From contig NC_010376.1 of NCBI RefSeq assembly GCF_000010185.1, positions 1 to 64,000 on the forward strand: 64,000 bases of DNA, written 5' to 3'. This DNA comes from Finegoldia magna ATCC 29328 (GTDB lineage Bacteria; Bacillota; Clostridia; Tissierellales; Peptoniphilaceae). The translations under genes were made by a program, and so were the position numbers. Of the stretch, positions 17,090-25,197 are shown piece after piece. The notes under the pieces are model-generated. The model was given only the letters and a program-made list of their open reading frames with translations, had not been told where the DNA came from and made no database searches. Position 1 is the stretch's first letter; the number at the start of each line of letters is the position of its first letter.

Positions 17090-17488
17090 TTAATGCCATC
17101 CATCAGTGTATTTCATGTATTTTGCCTTTTTGAAATAGGTGTTTCCGATAGGACTTCCTGTAGCGTATTCGTAAATATCAACACTGATTTTGTTGGTATC
17201 TTCAAACAAATGCGTCAAATTAGACAAGCTAAAATGAGTCAAATGATAACTGTAACGGTATTCAACCAATGGATCATCCTTAAAAATCACATTAAATTCA
17301 TGATTACCGGCTTTATAATCATAACTTGATGAAATTTTCAAAATATTATCTTTATTAGTTCCTTGCTGTTGCATAAAAGAATACAGCCTGTGTTTTCCAC
17401 AAAAATATTGAACTGGATGATTAATAGTCCATCCGACAATTAAGTAGACGATTACAATTGTAAGTAGAATTTTGAATAACCTTTTCAT
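17090..17488 (-). CDS. Small membrane-anchored protein, paralogue of the next gene downstream
   Basis: The 132-residue product has a hydrophobic N-terminal segment (LFKILLTIVIVYLIVGW), followed by NHPVQYFCGKHRLYSFM, QQGTNKDNILKISS and VIFKDDPLVEYRYSY, each matching the paralogue nine bases downstream. It is probably exported and tethered by the N-terminal anchor. The start is either the ATG at 17488 or the GTG at 17497; GAAAGG lies 11 or 2 bases away respectively. Function unknown. Confidence 0.65.
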   Translation of the reverse strand: MKRLFKILLTIVIVYLIVGWTINHPVQYFCGKHRLYSFMQQQGTNKDNILKISSSYDYKAGNHEFNVIFKDDPLVEYRYSYHLTHFSLSNLTHLFEDTNKISVDIYEYATGSPIGNTYFKKAKYMKYTDGWH

Positions 17489-17595
17489 AAATTTCACAAC
17501 CTTTCTTGTGTTAATTACATTATACCCAAATTTTTCAAATCAGAATAGTAAAATCACACCCCCAAATGTATGTATAAATGAAAGGGGGAGTGAAA

Positions 17596-17781
17596 ATGAA
17601 AAAATTAAAAATCACTTCATTAAACAATGTAGATGGAAAAAACAAGAAAACTTCCAAAACATTCAGCAATTTAGCATCAAATGTTACTGATGAAAAATTG
17701 AAAAACGCAGCAGATGCAATCAATTCATTGATTTCTGCATCTGAAAAACGCATATTTGTAGTAGAAGAAAAAGAACTTTAG
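17596..17781 (+). CDS. Small DUF1659-like protein
   Basis: The 61-residue protein starts MKKLKITSLNNVDGKNKKTS and ends in VVEEKEL. With the following DUF2922 and YvrJ genes it forms the small conserved Firmicutes set in which the first gene is DUF1659. GGGGGAG lies just ahead of the ATG at 17596; an earlier in-frame ATG (17578) overlaps that site. The function of the family is unknown. Assignment rests largely on neighbours and length. Confidence 0.7.
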   Translation: MKKLKITSLNNVDGKNKKTSKTFSNLASNVTDEKLKNAADAINSLISASEKRIFVVEEKEL

Positions 17782-17792
17782 GAGGTATTTAA

Positions 17793-18011
17793 ATGCAAGA
17801 ATATTTACAAATCAAGATAGGCAATGATTCAAATGAAACAATGACAATCAATTTAACAAACTATGATCGTGCAAAAACTGATGAACAAATCAAAAATGCA
17901 ATGGATCAAATCTTACAAACAGAAGTATTCGCTGGTAAAACTGCTGCCTTCAACAAGAAAATCTCAGCAGATATCATAACTGTAGACAAGAAACCAATGA
18001 ATATACAATAG
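17793..18011 (+). CDS. DUF2922 family protein
   Basis: The 72-residue protein has the DUF2922 pattern: a beta strand IKIGNDSNETMTINLTNY, a helix TDEQIKNAMDQILQTEVF, and a last strand ending AGKTAAFNKKISADIITVDKK. AGGAGG lies seven bases ahead of the ATG. It sits 11 bases after the DUF1659 gene and nine bases before a YvrJ-type gene. The biological role is unknown. Confidence 0.82.
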   Translation: MQEYLQIKIGNDSNETMTINLTNYDRAKTDEQIKNAMDQILQTEVFAGKTAAFNKKISADIITVDKKPMNIQ

Positions 18012-18020
18012 GATTAACAA

Positions 18021-18167
18021 ATGGACGAATTTTTAAGTTTTGTCGGTAACGTAGGCTTTCCCATTTCAGTGACAGCATTTCTTCTAATCAGAGTTGAATC
18101 CAGATTAGAAGATATCAAAATCTCCATTGAAAAGCTCAACGCTATTCTCACAAACTTTAACAGATAA
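18021..18167 (+). CDS. yvrJ: YvrJ family short peptide
   Basis: This 48-residue open frame starts MDEFLSFVGNVGFPISVTAF and continues LLIRVESRLEDIKISIEKL. That is the YvrJ signature: a membrane-inserting helix with a G-F-P motif, then an amphipathic helix. It resembles phage holin-like or BhlA-like peptides in layout, but YvrJ function is unknown. It closes the DUF1659-DUF2922-YvrJ operon, nine bases after the previous stop, with AGGATTAAC as a weak ribosome site. Confidence 0.8.
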   Translation: MDEFLSFVGNVGFPISVTAFLLIRVESRLEDIKISIEKLNAILTNFNR

Positions 18168-18205
18168 CCTTAATTTCATATATCATTTCCTAAAATTAAA
18201 CCAAC

Positions 18206-18245
18206 AAAACGGTAAGTCTCATACGAGATTTACCGTTTTTTATGT
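18206..18245 (+). terminator. Terminator after the yvrJ operon
   Basis: AAAACGGTAAGTCTC pairs with GAGATTTACCGTTTT (one G-T pair) around the loop ATAC and ends in six T. Confidence 0.9.
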
Positions 18246-18281
18246 GCAATTGTTTGGAAATTAAAAAATTTTAAAAAATAC

Positions 18282-18310
18282 TTGTGAATCATTATCAATT
18301 GGTGTATTAT
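18282..18310 (+). promoter_or_regulatory. znu promoter overlapped by a Fur-family (Zur/Fur) box
   Basis: TGTGAAT-C-ATTATCA at 18283-18297 matches the 7-1-7 Fur-family consensus TGATAAT-N-ATTATCA at 12 of 14 positions. It overlaps a -35 box (TTGTGA, 18282-18287) that is 17 bases from a -10 box TATTAT (18305-18310). The location ahead of a zinc-uptake operon suggests Zur repression when zinc is plentiful; Fur or PerR cannot be excluded. Confidence 0.75.
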
Positions 18311-18349
18311 ATTAGTTGTTGCAAATAATTTGCATTTAAGGAGGAGTTT

Positions 18350-19294
18350 ATGATAAAAAAATTTAGAAAATTATTGGTGCTTTTGGCGCTAGTTTTGGTT
18401 TTTGTGACTGCTTGTAGCAAACAAGATTCAAAAACTCAAGACACAAAACAAGAAGATACGAACAAAACCAATGGAAAGAAGACAATTTATGCGACATTTT
18501 TTCCTGTAGCAGATTTGACGAAGATGATTGTACAAGACAAGATGGATGTCAAGACTATTATCAAGACGAACGAAGAGCCGCATTCATTCGAGCTTACGAC
18601 AGATAATATGAAGGATATTTTAAAGGGAGATTTGGTTGTCTACAATGGCGCTGGAATGGAGTCTTTTGTTGATGATTTGAAAAAATCTATGAATGATGAT
18701 GGAAAGTTTTTGGATTTATCTAAGGGGCTAACTTTGTTGGATTCTTCAAGTGAGGGTTCTGATATGAAAGCTATCAATCCACACACTTGGCTTTCAGTAA
18801 AGAATGCTGAAAAAATGTTGAATACTATTTATGAGAAGGTGTCTGCGATTGATCCAGAAAACGAAAATTTCTATAAGAAAAATTTAGAAGATTCCACAGC
18901 CAAATTTGATTTGTTGGATAAAAAATTCGAGCAAGAACTTTCTAAGGTAAAGAGCAAGGAGAAGTATTTCGTGGTTTCTCATGCTGCATTTAATTATTTG
19001 GCAGATGATTATGGTTTGAAACAAGTTGCTGTGACTGGTATTTCTCCAGAGGATGAACCTACTGCAAAACAACTCAAAACTATTGCTGATTTTGTGAAGG
19101 ATAAGCATATTTCTACAATATTTTTTGAAGGAAAGGCTACACCAAAAGTTGCAGAGACTTTGGCAAAAAACACCAACACGAAAACATCTACTTTGCACAC
19201 TATGGAAAATCTAGATGAAAATCAAGTTGCCAAGGGATATTTGAAGCTTATGGAAGAAAATCTAAAATCACTTGTGGAAGCTTTTAATGAGTAG
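18350..19294 (+). CDS. znuA: Zinc ABC transporter substrate-binding lipoprotein
   Basis: The 314-residue protein has a lipoprotein signal with lipobox VTAC (Cys22) and the cluster A-I metal-binding fold. Likely ligands are the histidines in EEPHSFELT, NPHTWLSV and VVSHAAFNYL, plus the acidic residue in IFFEGKATPK. This pattern fits zinc or manganese binding proteins (ZnuA/AdcA/PsaA). The long His-rich loop typical of ZnuA is short here. The histidine-triad lipoprotein three genes later may supply that zinc-catching role. AAGGAGGAG precedes the ATG. Confidence 0.92.
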   Translation: MIKKFRKLLVLLALVLVFVTACSKQDSKTQDTKQEDTNKTNGKKTIYATFFPVADLTKMIVQDKMDVKTIIKTNEEPHSFELTTDNMKDILKGDLVVYNGAGMESFVDDLKKSMNDDGKFLDLSKGLTLLDSSSEGSDMKAINPHTWLSVKNAEKMLNTIYEKVSAIDPENENFYKKNLEDSTAKFDLLDKKFEQELSKVKSKEKYFVVSHAAFNYLADDYGLKQVAVTGISPEDEPTAKQLKTIADFVKDKHISTIFFEGKATPKVAETLAKNTNTKTSTLHTMENLDENQVAKGYLKLMEENLKSLVEAFNE

Positions 19295-19949
19295 TGATGT
19301 AATTTCTGTCAGTGATTTATCTTTTGCATACGACAAAAATCTGATTTTAGATAATGTGAATTTTTCCGTAAAAGAAGGAGATTTTGTCGCAATAGTTGGT
19401 GAGAATGGCGCTGGTAAGTCTACTTTGATGAATCTTATCTTGCACAATCTCAATAACTACGATGGAGAGATAAAACTTTTTGGTACAGATATAAAAGAGG
19501 ATAATCATTTTAGAGATTTGGCGTATATTTCCCAAAATTCTGTTTTATCGTATAGGAATTTTCCGACTACGATTGAGGAAGCTGTGAAGATTCATTTGTC
19601 TTTTTTGAAGAAAAAGACTGATGCAAGTATATATTTAAAACAAGTGGGACTTTTTGAACACAGGAAGAAGGCATTGGATGAATTGTCTGGTGGACAACTT
19701 CAAAGGCTTGGAATTGTCTTGGCACTTATAAAAGATGCGAAGATTATTTTCTTGGACGAGCCTACAAGTGGTATAGACAAGAAGTTTGCAGATGAATTTT
19801 TCCAAAACTTGTCAACTCTCAAAAATCAAAACAAAACTGTTGTTGTGATAACTCATCAGCTTGATTTGGCGAAAAAATACATTGATTATGCTATTAAAAT
19901 CAAAGATAAAAAGTCAATGATAATAAATAATAACGAGATTAGTCTGTGA
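19287..19949 (+). CDS. znuC: Zinc ABC transporter ATPase
   Basis: The 220-residue ATPase carries Walker A GENGAGKSTLMNL, the Q-loop YISQNS, signature LSGGQLQR and Walker B IIFLDEPTSGID, with the H-loop in VVITHQLD. The ATG at 19287 overlaps the end of znuA by eight bases; a TTG at 19272 is in frame but less likely. It energises uptake through ZnuB, whose gene starts eight bases downstream. Confidence 0.93.
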   Translation: MSSDVISVSDLSFAYDKNLILDNVNFSVKEGDFVAIVGENGAGKSTLMNLILHNLNNYDGEIKLFGTDIKEDNHFRDLAYISQNSVLSYRNFPTTIEEAVKIHLSFLKKKTDASIYLKQVGLFEHRKKALDELSGGQLQRLGIVLALIKDAKIIFLDEPTSGIDKKFADEFFQNLSTLKNQNKTVVVITHQLDLAKKYIDYAIKIKDKKSMIINNNEISL

Positions 19950-19956
19950 GGAGAAT

Positions 19957-20748
19957 ATGGATATATTTGAATACGAATTTATGCAACGAGCATTTATCGT
20001 TGGAGGGTTGATAGCAATAATACTTCCTTGTATGGGACAGGTCGTTCTATTAAAAAGGCTATCGATGATTGGAGATACGCTTTCTCATTCATCACTTGCA
20101 GGACTAACTATTGGACTTGCATTGGGATTCAATCCACTGTTGGCGGCAATCATCGCCTGTGTTTTTGCAGGGCTGTCTATTGAAGTTATCAGAAATAGGT
20201 TGAAATCATATCAGGAAATATCAACGGTTATAATACTTGCGGCATCCATTGGTCTTGCAGGGATATTTTCATCCATGGTGAAAAACACCAACAGCATCTC
20301 ATCGTATTTGTTTGGATCAATTGTAACCATAAGTGATGAAGAATTTTATTTGGTAATAGCTGTGTCAGCTTTCGTTTTGATTTCTTATAGTCTATTGTAT
20401 AAGAGCTTGTACTTGAGTATTTTCGATCAGAAAGCCGCTAGCATATTAGGCATTAATATAAAATTTATAAATTTTTGCGTGACATTTTTGTCGGCAATAG
20501 CTATATCAATTTCAGCGAAAACAATAGGTTCCCTCATAGTGTCATCACTATTGGTATTACCGAGTATTAGCGCTATGCAATACACAAAAACTTACAAGAA
20601 CACGTTAATCGTTTCAATAATATTTTCGGTTATTTTCGTGTATTTGGGTCTTTTCATATCGTATGCATTAAACCTTAGACCGGGATCTGTAATTGTATTG
20701 TTATCAGTCATTTGGTTGATAATTTCATTAATAATAAAGAGAAAATAG
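19957..20748 (+). CDS. znuB: Zinc ABC transporter permease
   Basis: The 263-residue protein has seven to eight membrane spans and the metal-transporter ABC-3 pattern: LIAIILPCMGQVVLLKRLSM near the start, GDTLSHSSLAGL, and a late TIGSLIVSSLLVLPSISAM. It forms the channel for ZnuA-delivered zinc. GAGGAGAAT lies ahead of the ATG. The histidine-triad gene begins eight bases after its stop, so all four genes form one operon. Confidence 0.93.
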   Translation: MDIFEYEFMQRAFIVGGLIAIILPCMGQVVLLKRLSMIGDTLSHSSLAGLTIGLALGFNPLLAAIIACVFAGLSIEVIRNRLKSYQEISTVIILAASIGLAGIFSSMVKNTNSISSYLFGSIVTISDEEFYLVIAVSAFVLISYSLLYKSLYLSIFDQKAASILGINIKFINFCVTFLSAIAISISAKTIGSLIVSSLLVLPSISAMQYTKTYKNTLIVSIIFSVIFVYLGLFISYALNLRPGSVIVLLSVIWLIISLIIKRK

Positions 20749-20756
20749 GAGTAAAA

Positions 20757-23078
20757 ATGAAAAATAGTAATAAAAAAATAATATTGGCTGTGGTTTTATG
20801 CTCAACCATTTTGAGTTCTTGTTCACTTTTTTCTAAACCAGAAAAAAAGTCAGAACAAACAAACGAGTCTACAAAAAAAGTTGAACAAACAACTGACAGC
20901 AACAAACAATCTACAATAAAAAAAGACAAGACAACAGAAGTGTTGATAGACTCTGAAATCAAAAAAGAAGATATCGCAAAAATCGTAAAACACGGAGACC
21001 ATTGGCACGTGTTCACCAAAGACGGCAGGGAAAAAATCACATACAAAGACCCTAGCAAATTACAAAACACATCCAACTTTGAAATGGTAAGCGTTGTCGG
21101 TAAAAACAGACTCAAAGGCGAAAACGTCGTTGCAATCAAAAAACACGGCGATCATTGGCACGTTTATTTAAGAAATGGTGGAGAATATCTAACTTACGAA
21201 GACCCATCAGCAATGTTTCCACACATAAAAGTAGGAACATATGTAGGAAGTCACGGTGATCACAGAAAACACAACAGCAAAAGAATGGATGCTAGAACAA
21301 TAGCACACGAAAAACAAAAAATAAAACAAACAATCGAAAAAAATGACGAAAGAGTCATCAAAATCTTAAAACACGGTGACCATTATCACATCTACACATC
21401 AAAAGGCAATGAATTCGTGTCATACACAGACCCAAGAAGCTTGTATCCAAACGCTGAGTACGGACAGTACGTTGGAACTCACGCCAACAGAAAACAAATG
21501 ATTGAAAAAATCATCCGAGAAGATAGACAAAAACAAAAACAATCTTCTAAGAAAACTCTCGCCAAACAAAATTCAGACAAGCTAATAAAAGACGAAAATC
21601 TTGTAAAAGTAGAAGACAACAAGAAAAAACACAATGTAGTTAAAATTCTAAAACACGGCGATCATTGGCACATCTACACAAAAAATGGCGAAGAATTCAT
21701 AACATATGAAGATCCATCTTCCAAATATCCAGATGTAGCAGTTGGAACATATGTAGGTAGCCACACACAAGAAAACACACAACAACCACAACAACCAAGA
21801 AAAGACAACAAAGACAACAAACCACAAGAAAATCTGCCTGAAAACCCAACAGACACACCACAAAACAACAAACCAGATAAAAAAGAAGAACAACCAACAG
21901 AAAAAACAAGAGAACAAAAAATACAAGAATTAAAAATAACAAAAGTTTTGGGAAAAGATGGAACAGTAAATGAAATTAACAGATTTGACATCGTAAAAAT
22001 TTTAAAACACGAAGACCACTATCACATTTACGACTCCAACGGAAACGAAGCGATAACATACACCAACCCACAAGACCTTTATCCAAATGCATATTTTGGA
22101 AACTACGAAGGAACTCACAACAATTCACAAAACAATAATTCACAAAACAATAATGAATTCAAATGGCCAGAAAATATCACAAAAATCGTAGACCACAAAG
22201 ATCATTGGCATTTGTACAGAGGAGATGAAGAAGTCGCAGTAGTCAGAGTAAATCCGAAAGACCACTACCCAAATGCAGAATATATCAAAGATTACATCGA
22301 TGTGGGAAATGTAGAAGTAGAAGACACAGATGTATTCAACTACGACGATATAAAACCAAACAAAGTTGAAGGAATCGAAGCAGTATTAAACGACAATCTA
22401 CGAAACATGACAGGATATGGAAAATTGACTGATGGAATCGCAATCATGGGAACAGAAGACAAACAAGACAACGTATTTTACTGGTTACATGGAGACCACT
22501 ACCATGCACTAAGCATAAAAGATTTGGTAAAAATGGAAAAATCCGGAGCATTGAAAGGATTCACTGCAAAAGATGTAGTCGCAACATTGAAATACAAATT
22601 CCAACATCCACAAGAAGATTTGACATACAAATCAGACTTGAATATCGAAGAAGTAATAGAATTCTTGAAATCTCACTATAAAATAAACGATTCATCAAGA
22701 ATCTTCTCAATAGGACAAGAAACTGTCGACATTTATTCAAATGACACGACAAATAGTTTCCACATAAGCCAATTTGAAAAGAAAAACGGACAAATAATCT
22801 TCAAAGGACAACTTCCTCAAATACCAAGTGACGAAGAACTTGAAAAACAACAATCAGAAGAAGTAGAAGAATCAGAAGAAACAGTTGATGAAACAAACGA
22901 AAAAATTGGCGAAAAAGAAACAGCTGAACCAACAAACAACAAACCTGTAGAAGATAAAGTTGAAGAAAAACAACAAGAAAATAAAGAAAATAACAAAAAA
23001 CAAATACCAGAAGACAAACAACATCCTACTACAGAAAAAAACCAAAACACAACTGAGAAAAACTCAGCAAACATTTAA
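20757..23078 (+). CDS. Histidine-triad (Pht-like) zinc-scavenging lipoprotein
   Basis: The 773-residue protein has a lipobox (SSCS, Cys about 22) and seven HxxHxH motifs: four HGDHWH/HGDHYH units each followed by a strand pattern like KITYKDP, then HEDHYH, HKDHWH and a last HGDHYH. Between them lie Lys/Gln/Asn-rich low-complexity spacers, and the C-terminal 80 residues are charged and disordered. This is the design of streptococcal Pht proteins, which bind zinc at the surface and pass it to AdcA-type receptors. The ATG at 20757 follows AGGAGT. An earlier in-frame start lies inside znuB. Operon position after znuACB supports the zinc role. Confidence 0.93.
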   Translation: MKNSNKKIILAVVLCSTILSSCSLFSKPEKKSEQTNESTKKVEQTTDSNKQSTIKKDKTTEVLIDSEIKKEDIAKIVKHGDHWHVFTKDGREKITYKDPSKLQNTSNFEMVSVVGKNRLKGENVVAIKKHGDHWHVYLRNGGEYLTYEDPSAMFPHIKVGTYVGSHGDHRKHNSKRMDARTIAHEKQKIKQTIEKNDERVIKILKHGDHYHIYTSKGNEFVSYTDPRSLYPNAEYGQYVGTHANRKQMIEKIIREDRQKQKQSSKKTLAKQNSDKLIKDENLVKVEDNKKKHNVVKILKHGDHWHIYTKNGEEFITYEDPSSKYPDVAVGTYVGSHTQENTQQPQQPRKDNKDNKPQENLPENPTDTPQNNKPDKKEEQPTEKTREQKIQELKITKVLGKDGTVNEINRFDIVKILKHEDHYHIYDSNGNEAITYTNPQDLYPNAYFGNYEGTHNNSQNNNSQNNNEFKWPENITKIVDHKDHWHLYRGDEEVAVVRVNPKDHYPNAEYIKDYIDVGNVEVEDTDVFNYDDIKPNKVEGIEAVLNDNLRNMTGYGKLTDGIAIMGTEDKQDNVFYWLHGDHYHALSIKDLVKMEKSGALKGFTAKDVVATLKYKFQHPQEDLTYKSDLNIEEVIEFLKSHYKINDSSRIFSIGQETVDIYSNDTTNSFHISQFEKKNGQIIFKGQLPQIPSDEELEKQQSEEVEESEETVDETNEKIGEKETAEPTNNKPVEDKVEEKQQENKENNKKQIPEDKQHPTTEKNQNTTEKNSANI

Positions 23079-23106
23079 AAAAATCGGCTCATAAGAGCCG
23101 ATTTTT
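23079..23106. terminator. Bidirectional terminator, copy 1 of the pair bracketing the nuclease-like gene
   Basis: AAAAATCGGCTC-ATAA-GAGCCGATTTTT follows the histidine-triad gene and also faces the end of the minus-strand gene at 23139. The same stem recurs at 23979-24005 with a one-base longer loop. Confidence 0.92.
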
Positions 23107-23138
23107 TACATACCCGTCTATTAACCCTACTCGATTGA

Positions 23139-23921
23139 TTAATTTTCGTATCCAATAACTTTCTCATCGATTTCTTTTATTATATCATCTGATAATTTCT
23201 CCACATCAAAACGATAGGCAGTGTTTTTTCGTGGATTAAAAATCCCCAAATATTTAACATTTTTGAAAGCTTCATAATCGCTACGCAAACCCATTCTCCA
23301 ATAAATCAGAATTTGAAGAGTGTGATTCTTATTAAATTTGTTCTTCAACACCTTTAAATCCCACAACGTATCATTAGTCAAATAATCACCATCACCAGTT
23401 GATATCACATCAGTATATCCACCTTCAAATGTAAAACCGTCTGATACAATAGGGCCGTAAATATCGAAAAACTTCAACGTACGTTCAACCAAAATTCTTG
23501 TCGCAGCAATTGCTTGTTCATTTGGATTGATACTTTCAACAGGAACATAATTTTGAACACCTGCTCGAAGCACAACATCAAAACCAGTCAATTTAATAGC
23601 GTTGAAAATCGATGTATCATCAAGACCTGTCACATTATTCAACAAAATAGCAGCATCTTCTTCTTTTTTAATACTTATCGCACCATATATCGAAATCTTA
23701 AAAGATTCAACCAAGTCTTTACTAAGCATAAACCTTGACAAATAATCCACCGCCATCCCAATCAAACTCGCATGCACATTGATATCGTCGAAAATACTTT
23801 CATCATAATCTCCAAGCACATTTTCTTCGAAATCACTTGGTTTTATGTATCCACCACGAGGTTGTTCTACAGATTTTACTCTCTGAGTGACAGACATTCC
23901 GCCTAAATTTTTAAATTCCAC
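23139..23921 (-). CDS. Possible PD-(D/E)XK nuclease-like protein
   Basis: The function is not established. The 260-residue protein has a C-terminal half that resembles a PD-(D/E)XK nuclease core: GYTDVISTGD (conserved Asp), LWDLKVLKNK (the D/E-x-K strand), then a helix HTLQILIYWRMGL like the QxxxY motif of RecB-type nucleases. The N-terminal half is helical with no motif I know. A TTG at 23939 is in frame, but AAGAAGGA is better placed for the GTG at 23921. The gene stands alone, bracketed by two copies of one terminator. Possible roles include phage or plasmid defence, or DNA repair. Confidence 0.6.
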   Translation of the reverse strand: MEFKNLGGMSVTQRVKSVEQPRGGYIKPSDFEENVLGDYDESIFDDINVHASLIGMAVDYLSRFMLSKDLVESFKISIYGAISIKKEEDAAILLNNVTGLDDTSIFNAIKLTGFDVVLRAGVQNYVPVESINPNEQAIAATRILVERTLKFFDIYGPIVSDGFTFEGGYTDVISTGDGDYLTNDTLWDLKVLKNKFNKNHTLQILIYWRMGLRSDYEAFKNVKYLGIFNPRKNTAYRFDVEKLSDDIIKEIDEKVIGYEN

Positions 23922-23978
23922 AACGATTCCTTCTTTCAATAATTAGTTATAAGATTTATACCCTATTTTGAAAAATAA

Positions 23979-24005
23979 AAAATCGGCTCACTAAGAGCCG
24001 ATTTT
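23979..24005. terminator. Terminator, copy 2 of the pair bracketing the nuclease-like gene
   Basis: AAAATCGGCTC-ACTAA-GAGCCGATTTT serves the minus-strand transglutaminase gene (T-run on the minus strand). It repeats the stem at 23079-23106. Confidence 0.9.
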
Positions 24006-24015
24006 CTTTTACAAT

Positions 24016-25128
24016 TTATTTTGCTTCTTCAAATTTGATATTATATTCAAAATCTGCTGGATTGTAATAATCAAGTGCTTTACCTTCTACTTCAGCATAT
24101 GGATAACCGAAGTTATTAAGTGGCTTGTCGTCTTGTTTTGGTTCAAGTACAAGATCACGACCTGTAGTCAATGCTACACGAAGTGAATCCATTCCGCCCC
24201 AATAATAATCAGCAAGTTCTTTTGTTTTTTCATCAGATTTGTCTAGTTTTTGTTTCAAAACAGCCTTCAAAACATCGCCTGGATCTGCCTTTACCCAACC
24301 ATGACCTTGAAGGTAGAATTCAGACCAGCAGTGTTGACCTTTAGTTTCATCATCAGATGGCTTTTTGCTCATTCTTACACCGAAGATTTCACGTGCAGGA
24401 ACGCCAGCTGCTCTACACAAAGACACGAAAACTGAGTGGATATCAGTACATTTTCCTTGTGGATGATCCAATAATTTTTCAACTTCACCAGTACCGCAAC
24501 CTTTTACAGATTCGTCACGGTTCATGTTAGCGATAGTCCATTCGTAGATTGCTTTTACCTTGTCCAAATCAGTAGTCTTACCTTCAGTGATTTTGTCGGC
24601 AAGTTCTTTTACTTTACCATCAACAGGCATCATGCTGTTTGGTTGCAAGAATTCCTTAAGTTCGTCCTTTTTAGCTTGGTCTTCTTTTTCAGCAAGTTCA
24701 CCTCTTTTGATTTCTTTACGATCAGCATCAAAAGAAAGAGAAACCTTACGATCAGTAGCTTCCTTGTCCCATTCAACATAAAGCATTTTGTTTCCTAATT
24801 TGTCAGTAGTTTGTTGTTGTTTAGCGTGAGCTTCATCCAAATCTACCTTAACATTAGTAATCTTTTGGTATTCTGAATCTTGTGGAATTGGTAACCACAA
24901 TTTTACAGATTTACCCTTTTCGTATTTTGACAAATCAACATTAGTTGTCAAAGTACCTTTTCTTTCTGAGAAGTTTTCTTCCTTCTTTTCTTCTTTTTTG
25001 ATTTCTACCTTATTAGAATCTTCCTTTTTAGTTTCTTCTTGTTTAGTTTCTTGTGTATTATTCTTAGCACAAGCTGATAAACTAATTACAAATACCAATA
25101 AAAGTAAAATTTTTAATGCTTTTTTCAA
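24016..25128 (-). CDS. Transglutaminase-like lipoprotein
   Basis: The 370-residue lipoprotein has Cys20 in LSAC, a Lys/Glu-rich tether (21-56), a beta-rich N-terminal domain, and a transglutaminase-like core with Cys227 (GKCTDIH), His266 (GQHCWSEF) and Asp282 (KADPGD) as the catalytic triad. Members of this superfamily include peptidases and protein cross-linkers; the substrate is unknown. The start is a TTG preceded by AAAGGGGG at seven bases. No ATG in that frame has a site. It lies downstream of the rhodanese lipoprotein gene on the same strand. Confidence 0.88.
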   Translation of the reverse strand: MKKALKILLLLVFVISLSACAKNNTQETKQEETKKEDSNKVEIKKEEKKEENFSERKGTLTTNVDLSKYEKGKSVKLWLPIPQDSEYQKITNVKVDLDEAHAKQQQTTDKLGNKMLYVEWDKEATDRKVSLSFDADRKEIKRGELAEKEDQAKKDELKEFLQPNSMMPVDGKVKELADKITEGKTTDLDKVKAIYEWTIANMNRDESVKGCGTGEVEKLLDHPQGKCTDIHSVFVSLCRAAGVPAREIFGVRMSKKPSDDETKGQHCWSEFYLQGHGWVKADPGDVLKAVLKQKLDKSDEKTKELADYYWGGMDSLRVALTTGRDLVLEPKQDDKPLNNFGYPYAEVEGKALDYYNPADFEYNIKFEEAK

Positions 25129-25164
25129 AAAACATCCCCCTTTGTATTTTTTGGCATAAAATTA

Positions 25165-25185
25165 GGCAATATATTAAATATTGCC
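25165..25185 (-). terminator. Weak hairpin between the rhodanese and transglutaminase genes
   Basis: GGCAATAT-ATTAA-ATATTGCC is a perfect eight-base stem just after the rhodanese stop on the minus strand. The following TAATTTTATG is a poor T-run, so termination may be partial. Confidence 0.5.
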
Positions 25186-25197
25186 CAATTAAATATC

